From assembly GCA_027924645.1 (NCBI GenBank), contig BSBN01000233.1, positions 8,016,501-8,080,500 on the forward strand: a stretch of 64,000 bases of DNA, given 5' to 3'. Of this stretch, positions 55,123 to 64,000 are shown one piece after another (the stretch's first letter is position 1; every line of letters starts with the position of its first letter). A model generated the notes under the pieces. The model ran no database searches. It was not told the origin of the DNA and saw only the letters and a list, made by a program, of their open reading frames with translations. Source of the stretch: Cunninghamia lanceolata. Its lineage: Eukaryota > Streptophyta > Pinopsida > Cupressales > Cupressaceae. A program made the position numbers and the translations under genes.

Positions 55123-57690
55123 GAGGGCGTGTGAGGCCTACTCGTGAGGGCACTTTGAAGGTGCTTGTGTGAGGCTCCTCTATGTTTGATGGTGCTTGGA
55201 GGAACTTGTGTGATGCTCCTCTGCCAAACCCCATGTGCCTTTGAAGATCCTCTCTTGTGCCCCCGGTATGGGCAATCTGGTGTTGACGGAACATACCCTT
55301 CTATGGTCATTTCAAGGCATTGATAAAGCACTTTATGAGGGTGTTTGGCACACTGTGAAACTCCCCTTATGTGGGCATTTAAAGACAATGAAACACTACC
55401 ATGTGTGGACATTTCAAAGAGTCTGTTACATAGGCCTTTGTAAGGGCATCAAATGCTAATCTTTGTCAGCTATTCAAAACAATCCAATACAGTTAATAGC
55501 AAACAAACCAAACAAGCAAAACCTCACAGAATGAAGCTCAGTGAGAATGGGGGCAAGTAGCATAGCAACAAGTTGTTTAGGGTGAAATTGTAGATTTGTC
55601 TTAATAGGATTAAGTACTAATTTTTCACCATGCTAAGCATTGGGAGGAAAAGGATTGGGCTTGACGTTAATCTACTAATTACTTGTCTATCCCTTATGCT
55701 CGCTAGGTCTTATTCAAGAATCTAATTAAGGTTTTATCAAGTGTCTTTACTCATTAATCAAAGAAACCCTAATTATGCCTCATAATAGATATTTCTAAAA
55801 CCAGATGATGAAATAGGTAACACAGATCATAAAAATGCAGAGAAAGAGTTTCAGAGACTGTGCACCCAAAATTTAAGGGCCAACTAGACTAGGGCACCCA
55901 CTCTTTAGTCCTACAAATTTCTGTCATAGAGAATCTTCTGCATAGGTTAACTGACAACCCCAAATGGCTCCCAGATCTTAGAAACATTCCCCAGTTGGAC
56001 TAGCGCACTCACTGATTAGTCCCACAAGTGTCAAGATCTAGAAATCCAAAAGTTTGTGATGACTGTACCTGTAATATCCTTCTTTCTGTAGCTTATTTCC
56101 ACCATAACCTGCAAAACACAATCTACACCTACAAAAGAAGGAGAAAGATGTTCTGGCTATATAGAAGCTTGCCTCAGTCAAGCCCCATTTTTGGTATTTC
56201 TACCTCAACAATAGCCAGAGATAAAGATTTGCAGAAGTGTGTGCAAACCTAACAATGTGTATGCAAAAATATCAAACCCTAGATGTCTCAATCAAGGGAA
56301 GATCAACAACTTGCTTCAAATCAATAAACACATACAACTTCACCTCAAGGAGATGAAACAAATGAAGACTTGCATGAACAAGAAGGTGAATCAGCAATGT
56401 CGATCGAGGATCTCCATGCTTGATGTTGGAGGCTTTAACCCTTCCCCCGATCATGCAAAAGGTATACAAACCCTAGGAAGAGCAAGATAGACTCAAGATC
56501 TTGATTCCTAATCCCCATCGATTGTCTCCATAATAGAAAATTCAAATAAATTTCAAGAGCTTCAACAAGTAGCTGATCTTCAATGGCAATTTTGGAAGAG
56601 TTTTGGCATTAAGCTTGAATAAGAATAGTGTGTGATGAAATAATTTTTAAATGTCTTTTTATATTTAGCTTTAGGGAAATTCAAATTTTGAAATAACGTC
56701 TCGACATCGCACGAAAAATGAGAATTTCAAAGTGGAATCCCAAGGCATATGGCGGGAGATGACACCCCGCCAAGATTGAAAATCCCAGAAAATAGGGGAG
56801 AACTAGGGCATGGGCACTTGAGTCCAGGCCCCCATTTTTTTATTAGATCTACATCAAGGGGGTCCCAAAGGTCCCCATTTCAGATTCTCTTTCTAGGTTC
56901 TATCAAAAGGTTATCTCAAAAGGTGAACATTTTGCAAATAGACCTAGTCAATTAGGGTTTCGGGAAGGTTAGAAAGAAAAAGGTTGAGAGGTCACCAAAG
57001 GTGAGGAGCTAAATTGAGGGAAATTGTACCATTCCATACAGAAGGACAATTTCCAATGTTACATTTAGCCCCCACTTTAGTGGCCATATGACACTACGTG
57101 CATATGTAACTAAACGAAAGTAAATGCATCAATCATGAAAAGGATACCCAAAAGGATATTGTAGAGGAAGCTGAAGTGCTATCGCTGAGAATGAAGAAGC
57201 CCCCAACTCTGCAATCCAACAAGACCACAAAGTTAGGAACCCCAACCTGTAGAGGAACACTTTATCAGAAAATAAAAAATCAAGTCAACCTGCAACCACC
57301 ACCAATGAGTCAGTACAAAAACACTAAGGGGGTTGAGTGATGAGACATGATGAGGGAGGAAATTGAGGGAGATATATGCCCCCTTGTTTTTGCTTGCTTA
57401 GTCTGAGAAGTAGAAACATGGAGATACCCACACACGTCAATTTCAAGGGAAACTTGATGAGAAATGTGTTATGAGGGACATTTGAAGAAAGAACACTCAA
57501 GCACAACACATTGGGTAAGAAAGAGAGCAGAACCACAATTCTAATGCAACAAATGACACGAAAATTGGAGTTTGATAGCTCAAGATAAGGGTTCAAGAGT
57601 AAAAGGGGTTGATATTGCACCTAGTTAGGGATAGGAATTCTCATCCACTTACTTTATGTAAAGGGAGTTTTCACTTATCACTTACTCATT
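55123..57690. other. Unassigned sequence between G and exon-like segments
   Basis: No gene or repeat partner is supported. 55123-55460 contains imperfect repeats of GTGCTTG..GTGTGA(G/T)GCTCCTCT. 55840-56030 has two similar phrases ACTAG(A/C)GCA(C)CCACT..TTAGTCC. Open frames here (56028-56490 and others) have no recognisable domain. Confidence 0.35.
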
Positions 57691-57714
57691 CTTATTTCTT
57701 GTCTTTGTAGAAAA

Positions 57715-57832
57715 GGTAGAGGAGAGAGAGAAGGAGAAGAGGAGGACAACCATGCCGAGCTGACACCTATATCAGCCCCCACGACTGGAGATGCTTTGAG
57801 CCTAAGTAGCGGAGAGGTGCTTCAAGGCTGAG
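57715..57832 (+). other. Exon-like segment 1, unknown gene
   Basis: It is bounded by a pyrimidine-rich TCTTTGTAG before and GTAGGG after, like an intron acceptor and donor. One frame is open: RKGRGEREGEEEDNHAELTP then ISAPTTGDALSLSSGEVLQG, ending in TGA at the junction. It could be a fragment of a decayed gene or an element exon; no homologue recognised. Confidence 0.3.
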
Positions 57833-57933
57833 GTAGGGTTCTAATCTTGTGATTCTGTCATCTTTTAGTTTACTTTTGTTTGACTTTATCATTTACTGTG
57901 TTGAAAGAGAGAGAATGGACTGGGGTCCCTAAG

Positions 57934-58035
57934 AGGGGCACTTAGGTCCACCTAGGGTGCCAGAGTCTCTCTAGGGTGCCCTAGTCCCATAGGGGTGCCA
58001 GTGTCTCTCTGGGGCACCTTAGTATTCCTGGGGTG
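57934..58035. repeat. Short tandem GGGTGCC repeat
   Basis: About five copies of (T)AGGGGTGCC or its variant, with TCTCTCT/GTCC between, at roughly 20-30-bp spacing. It lies within the possible intron between the exon-like segments. Confidence 0.6.
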
Positions 58036-58149
58036 CCCGGGTCCATAGAGGACATGAGCCCTATGCACAGACACTCTTTTCTATTTTTGATAGTAGCTTT
58101 CTGTTTCACGAGGAGATATTGATATCATTATTTGCTTTTTGACCTATAG

Positions 58150-58338
58150 GACGTCCCTGAGACACGAGAGCAAATAGGTCATCACCTGATGATGCTACTT
58201 CGAGAGTGTGCTAGCTCCTTGTCTACTGTAGAGAGAGCACTTGTAGGTGGTGGGCTTATGGTGGGTATTTGATATGCCCACAATCAGATTCCACTACACT
58301 ATGTTGATGGCATTGATGGAGAGGTGGAATGCAAATAC
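58150..58338 (+). pseudogene. Exon-like segment 2, cut by element J
   Basis: Preceded by TTTGACCTATAG (acceptor-like). The frame reads DVPETREQIGHHLMMLLREC, ASSLSTVERALVGGGLMVGI, a TGA where CGA would be possible, then YAHNQIPLHYVDGIDGEVE, and is interrupted by the J LTR at 58339. Codon-like composition and one TGA suggest a once-coding segment; the family is not recognised. Confidence 0.4.
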
Positions 58339-59576
58339 TGTTAGACTTAGGGCACACAAGTTGGGGGGGTGAATCAGTTGTGCAAAACTTTCTCCAATTT
58401 ACACACTTAAATCTTCTTGGTGATTAGTAGTATATTAAACATGAAACATAATGCATTCAAATCAAAAGTAGAAACTCATCAACACATAAGACACCAAATT
58501 TTTGACGTGGAAAACCCGGTTAAGGGAAAAACCATGGGGTGATTAACCCAAGAATGTATTCTCTGTTAGAAGAATAGAAAGAACAAAATGGCACATGCCA
58601 ATTAGGGCTCACTACCCTAGCACACTGCTCACAAGAGGCTCACTGCCTACAAGAAACATACTGTCTACAAAGAAAATAAGTACCACATACATGAACTGGA
58701 GAATAGCATCTTCACCATGCTTGAATCAGTTCCATTAAGCTCAATACTCCTGCTATGCCTTTTGCTCTGTTCTTCACTACCACACTCTCATCTCTACAAG
58801 ACACACTTTGGAATGACTTCACAATCCATTATTTATACAAGACATCGACTTAGGAATAATCATGTAAGTTGGCAAACACCTACAAGAACATCCACAAGAC
58901 GTGTAATACATCCAGTCAGCTAGTCTCAAGAAGAACACCAATATCCGGTGGTTATTCTTCAAATGCAAACTCTAACTTCAATGCGGACCGCCAACATGAA
59001 CTGGACATGATCCAATGATCATCATAACCTTCCCTGAATCACCAAGAACATCCGCACTTCATCAGCCTACTGGAATTCTTCTCTCCTTCATCCGGAGCTT
59101 CAAGAACATAGTCTATCATCATTGTCACAAAGGAATAGGCTCTTTTAGATCTTCAAACCACAAACCAACCTAGTTGATACTTCACAGGGACATCCTCAAC
59201 ACTCCCTCAAATCTATAGAATGGGATAATGAATTTTTGGATCTCACCGGACCTATCTGTGACACTCTGTCACCTCTGAACACCTACCAGAACTGGTTCTA
59301 CTTGAGCGACCATAACTTCTTCAGATCTTCATGAAAACCTCTAAAAACTAGACTGGAGCATCTCAAGACTTATATCTACAACCCCTTTAAACCGTATCCT
59401 CTGATCCTCAACCTATTGAGGACTTTTACCTTCTTGTCATCACTGTTCTTCACTGTTCCTGATTGAGACTAATTTTCTCAATATCCTTAGCACACAACTC
59501 ATCTAATCCTTCTCATTAATGCAACAGGAGTATGTTGACATCAATGACAACACCAGTTAGACCCATACTTGCAACA
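58339..59576 (-). repeat. Element J 3' LTR
   Basis: On the plus strand it starts TGTTAGACTTAGGG and ends CTTGCAACA. Palindrome row about 58589-58671 (TGGCACATGCCA 58589-58600, GGGCTCACTACCC 58605-58617). TATA complement 58829-58837. The C tract lies near 58371-58377 with weaker arms than in A, B or E. CATCAATGACA 59539-59549 is complementary to TGTCATTGATG 59588-59598 across the junction. Confidence 0.88.
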
Positions 59577-59899
59577 ATCTCCCCCTTTGTCATTGATGGC
59601 AACATATGATGTGAAAAACCATCAAGACAAGCACTTTTCCTTACTGTCATAGCTCCCCCTATCAACAACAACTATTCACATGTCTTCTCTTCCTTTACTA
59701 CTCCCCATTTGATCATCAACCACTTGTTTTTCACATGTCTTTTCTCCCCCTTTGACATCAATGGCAAAGGGCTCATACTTGCAACTCCACTACTTCATAA
59801 TCATACCTGCTGCTCCCCCTGAGTAGTAGCTTCCCATCATCAATCTAGATCACAAGATATGACTGTAATATCCACCAGACTGATGAACATCAGTGCATC
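59577..59899 (-). other. Repeated polypurine tracts before element J 3' LTR
   Basis: Plus-strand complements: CTCCCCCTTTG (about 59579), GCTCCCCCTATC (about 59652), ACTCCCCATTTG (about 59700), CTCCCCCTTTGACATC (about 59743), GCTCCCCCTGAG (about 59812). They lie in the same order as the tracts of E. Confidence 0.7.
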
Positions 59900-62800
59900 C
59901 TAGTTCATCACCGAAGGGGCAATAACCCCTAACTTCTCCCTGAGATACTCAAAAGAGTCCTTGGGAAGAGGTTTAGTAAAGATATCTGCAATCTGATCCT
60001 TGGAGGATACATACTCCAATCTAACTTCATCCTTGTTCACTTGCTCTCTCAGAAAGTGAAACTTGATAGATATATGCTTAGTCTTAGAATGCAACACTGG
60101 ATTCTTAGAAATATTTATTGCACTTGAATTATCATAGAAAATTGTGATAGGCTCCTCATATTCTACTTTAATATCTCTTGGCATTTGCTTCATCCACAAA
60201 ACTTGAGTGCAACTACCTGCTGCTGCAATGTATTCTGCTTCAGTTGTAGACAGATATATTGCCTCTTGTTTCTTGCTTAGCCAAGAAACCAAACTTTTTC
60301 CCAAAAAGAATGCTCCACCACTGGTACTCTTCCTGTCATCCACATCTCCTACCCAATCTACATCTGTATATGCATGAAGAGAGAAATCATGATCTCTAGG
60401 ATACCACAAACCATACTCAACTATTCCTTTTAGGTACCTAAAAATCCTTTTGATTACCATGACATGGGATTCTATAGGATTAGCCTAGAATCTCACAACA
60501 AGACCAACAACCTATATTATATCTGGTCTAGTTTGAGTGAGATACAATAATCCTCCAATCATTGATCTATACTTTGTTTGATCTACCTTAGGGGAGTCAT
60601 CATCTTTGCTCAACTTACATCTGGTTGCCATGGGAGTATTCATTGGCTTTGAATCTTCCATTCCAAATTTCCTCAACAATTCTTTCACATATTTGGTCTG
60701 AGAAATAAAGATTCCTTTTTTTGTTTGAGTAATTTGCAGACCTAAGAAGAAATTCATTTCACCAAGCATTGACATCTCAAACTCACTTTTCATTTAATTT
60801 GCAAAGGTTTTACACATACTGTCTCTTCCTCGAAAGATGATATCATCAACAAATACTTCAACAATCAAGATGTTTTCATGATCAATTTTGAAATATAAGT
60901 TACTGTCAGCAGTACCTTTATTGAAACCAATTTTCAAAAGATGTTTGTCCAGTCTTTCATACCAGGCTCTTGGAGCTTGCTTTAGTCCATACAGTGCCTT
61001 CTTCAGTTTTCAGACCATATCACCATGCTCAGATAATTGAAATCCATCTGGTTGTTCAATGTACACTTCTTCTTCTAAGTCACCATTTAGGAAGTAGATT
61101 TGACATCCATCTGATACACCTTGAAATCCTTGAAGGCAGCCAATGCAAGAAATAATCTGACTGCTTCAATTCTTGCCACCAGAGCAAAAGTTTCTTCAAA
61201 ATCAATTCCTTCTAATTGAGAGTAGCCCTTGCAGACCAATCTAGCTTTATTTATGATTACTTTATCAACTTCATTTAGTTTGTTCCAGAAGACCCATTTG
61301 GTTCCAATCACATTCTTGTTTCTAGGTCTGGGAACAAGATCCCAATTGTGATTTTTCTCAATTTGCATCAACTCTTCCTCCATTGCTTTGGTCCAGTTTT
61401 CATCATTGCAAGCTTCATTTATTGTCTTAGGTTCAATCTTTGAAATTAGACAATATTCATCTAAATTTTGAGCAATTTTCCTTCTAGTTTGCACACCTTT
61501 GCTTTTGTCACCTATGATCTAATCTTCAGAGTGGTTTAGTCTTACATACTTTGGAACTTTGGGAGTTTCTTTCACTTCTGTTTCTTGATCAGGCTCATTC
61601 AGACCTATCTCTTCTTCCTGATTTACCAGATCAGTCTAAATCTGACTTTTAGAAGAGGGTTGAACTCCTTGAACCAGAACACCATTCTGATCATCTTCAT
61701 CATATTCATAAAACCTTGAGGGTTTCTCTATTCCCTCATCAACCTTCACATTTGTACTTTCTATCATCTTTCTTAGTCTCTTGTTATAACACTGGTATGC
61801 TTTGCTTTGAGTAGAGTAACCCAAGAATATTCCTTCATCACTTCTAGCATCAAACTTGCCTAGATCTTCATCTCTTTTGATGTAAGATTTGCTACCAAAG
61901 ACTCTAAAATATCTTACAGTAGGAGTAATGCCAAACCAGAGTTCATAAGGGGTCTTACCAGTATTGCTTCTGATTTGAACTCGATTGAGATTATAGACTA
62001 CAGTGCTGACAGCTTCTCTCCAATAGATCTGAGGAACATTTGCTTCCATCATCATGGTCCTAGATGCTTCCTGGATGGTCCGGTTCTTCCTCTCCACTAC
62101 TCCATTCTGCTGTGGAGTCCTCGAAGCAGACAATTGTCTCTTAATTCCATGTTTATCACAGAACTCTATGAACTCACTGGATGTGAATTCTCCACCTCTA
62201 TCAAACCTCAGATATTTCAACTTTACTCCTGTTTCATTCTCTACCATAGCCTTGAATATTTTGAATTTCTCAAGAGCTTATGATTTCTCCTTTAGAAAGG
62301 TTACCCACATCATCCAGGAATAGTCATCTATTAGTAGCATGAAGTATCTATCACCTTGAATACTCTTGGTTCTTGCCGGACCACAAAGATCAGTGTGAAC
62401 TAAGTCCAATAATCCGGTAAAAGACAGTTCCTTGTTTTTGAATGTGACTCTGCTCAGCTTACCCAACTGACATTGCTTGCACAAGCTGTTAGTAGGTTTC
62501 ACCAATTTTGGAAGATCTCTTATAGCCTGAGTATTGCTTATCTTCATGATATTATCAAAATTCACATGACACATCCTTCTATGCCATAACCAACTCTGAT
62601 CAACTTGAACAAATAAGCAGCTTTACTAGTACCAACCGAGTGGAAGATATTACCTTTAGTTTGAGCACCGAATGCAATCTTTGTTCCAGAACTTTCAAAG
62701 ATTTTGCATTTTCGATCCTTGAATTGGAGATCATAGCCTTTGTCCACCAACTGTCCAACACTGAGAAGATTGTGCTTCAAACCTTCAACATACAGTACAT

Positions 62801-64000
62801 TACCAATTTTGTTTCTTCCATCAAAAGAAATAGTTCCTCTTCCTCTGATTCTACCAGCTGAATTATCACCAAACTTCACCACTCCTCCTTCATACCTTTC
62901 CAAATCTATGAACTTATTTTTGTCACCTGTCATGTGGTGAGAGCAACCACTGTCAATGACCCAATCATCCTTTTCTTCAACTTGGCTAGCCAGAGCTCTT
63001 TCTACAACTTTATGATTGATAGATACAGAGGATATTGGTTCTTCTTCCTTGATGGCACTAAACACCCATTCACTTCCGGATTTGTTTCCTGTCTCTAATT
63101 CATCATCTGTTACTCCTTCATTGTCATCTTCTTCATGAACATAGTAACAATTCTTTTGGAACCTTGATCTATTAGGATTTGGCTTTGAAAATCTTTCCAG
63201 ACATCTTGAGGCAAAATGACCAATCTTATTGCAATTAAAACACTTAAAAGGTAATTTTCCTTCATACTTACCGGATCCTCTTGGCAATCTCTTTGCAATG
63301 AGGGCTTCAAGTTGAGCAGTTTCTACTTCTTCTTCTTCCAGATCTTTTCTTGCTTTTTCATACCATGACAGTTTCCTTGATGAGTTCTCTTCTCCCAGAT
63401 CAAATATTTGTTTACCTTTCACAAAGGCACTAGCTTTGAATGTAGATTCAGTCTTGGGGGGATCATCTCCAAACTCAGTCATTTCAAATGCAGCCAGTTT
63501 GCTAGCCAATTGGTCTCTTGTGACAGTTGTATGGGCTCTGAATTCATCAATGGCAGAAACCTTGATTTTGTAAGAGGCAGGAAGGGATCTGAGAATTTTG
63601 CCAACAATCTCATTTTCATCCAAGACTCCACCAGCATTTCTAATTCCACAAACCAGCTCATTTACTCTTGGCATAAAAGTAGAAATATTTTCATCATCTC
63701 TCATCTTTAGTCTTTCAAATTTTCCTTTTAGACTCTGTAACCTTGCACATTTAACATACTGGTCTCCTTCATGCAAGAGTTCTAGTTTATTCCAAATCTC
63801 AAAAGTAGTTGGTAGGCTAATAACATTTGAGAGCTCTGAGTCCGATAATGTGCTTAGAAGAGCCTCTTTGGTCCGCAGATTGTTTTTAGCATCTGTGATT
63901 TCATTTAGGGTTGTCGGAACACCTTGTGGAGGTACATACGCTTTTGTAACCATGGACCAGTACGCCATTCCCATACACTGTAAGTGACATTTCATGCGAC
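59900..64000 (-). pseudogene. copia Gag-Pol pseudogene of element J, N-terminus outside window
   Basis: It reads from the right edge (Gag, MKCHLQCMGMAYW at 63995) to TAG 59902-59900. Gag with an intact knuckle CFNCNKIGHFASRC and protease IDSGCSHHMTG: 62562-63995, one open frame. Integrase zinc region 62278-62574 and core 61636-62247 ([17 protein letters not shown]): a second frame. RT start 61087-61494: the same frame, ending at a shift after MDVKS. RT end 60512-60793 and RNase H 59900-60460 (TDVDW, TEAEY, YDNSS): a third frame. So there are two frameshifts (near 62570 and 61086) plus several stops. RNase H shows Asp/Ala-to-Val and Cys-to-Tyr changes near catalytic residues. Confidence 0.9.

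Larger units (their letters stand above)
58339..64000 (-). mobile_element. Ty1/copia element J, minus strand, right end outside window
   Basis: The 3' LTR (58339-59576), repeated PPTs (59577-59899) and a Gag-Pol pseudogene running to the window edge have the plan of A and E. The candidate left TSD is AATAC (58334-58338). The LTR has TG...CA ends but is diverged from A, B and E, so J is a separate family of the same lineage. Confidence 0.9.

Noticed and set aside
47288..55127. TSD for element G
   Set aside because: Flanking pentamers AAAGG and GAGGG match at only three of five positions; not accepted.
1..64000. tRNA, rRNA, CRISPR array or bacterial-style operon
   Set aside because: The only tRNA-like words are primer sites complementary to tRNA 3' ends; no cloverleaf or spaced direct-repeat array was seen.

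Overview
The window is plant nuclear DNA made almost entirely of nested LTR retrotransposons. No intact host gene, tRNA, rRNA or CRISPR array is supported. The evidence is Ty1/copia Gag-Pol frames with iMet-type primer sites (TGGTATCAGAGC), Ty3/gypsy Gag, protease, RT, RNase H and integrase relics, LTRs of 1.1 to 2.8 kb, 5-bp target-site duplications (TSDs), and decay dominated by C-to-T changes at CpG and CHG sites, as expected of methylated plant repeats. The density of nesting, giant LTRs and deep decay suggest a large-genome seed plant, possibly a gymnosperm; the species cannot be named from the sequence.

Layout, left to right. 1-876: an LTR of copia family B (copy B'), cut by the window edge, inserted in the RNase H region of minus-strand gypsy element 1 (877-7189), which has Gag, protease and an RNase H directly after the protease linker, then a 2.7-kb LTR. 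7190-9431: 3' end of a family-B element with a degenerate extra frame (aORF), repeated polypurine tracts (PPTs) and the first part of its 3' LTR. 9432-16516: a complete young copia element (A), TSD GTGTT, inserted in that LTR. 16522-17497: the rest of the B LTR. 17498-19384: part of a second gypsy LTR related to that of element 1. 19385-21770 and 41516-44262: an old plus-strand gypsy (H), split by array D (21771-41510), which has the form LTR-internal-LTR-internal-remnant LTR. Inside D sit copia element E (23972-31251, minus) and a 6.5-kb insertion F (33931-40471) carrying a broken frame of about 1,100 codons. 44263-47292: H 3' LTR and unassigned decayed sequence. 47293-55122: element G, a gag-only non-autonomous element with 2.75-kb LTRs. 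55123-58338: unassigned sequence with two exon-like segments. 58339-64000: copia element J (minus), running off the right edge.

Elements A, B, E and J are separate copia families that share an architecture resembling the Sirevirus lineage: several AAGGGGGAG tracts before the 3' LTR, and B also has an extra frame after pol. Their LTRs share three structural signals that keep base pairing while the bases change: a row of small palindromes, a hairpin presenting a C tract at the LTR end, and an 11-bp inverted repeat spanning the PPT/3' LTR junction. The gypsy LTRs (element 1, the second copy and G) each carry a different array of short motifs in their interior, two of them at the same aligned position. 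These shared signals are the most interesting content of the window.
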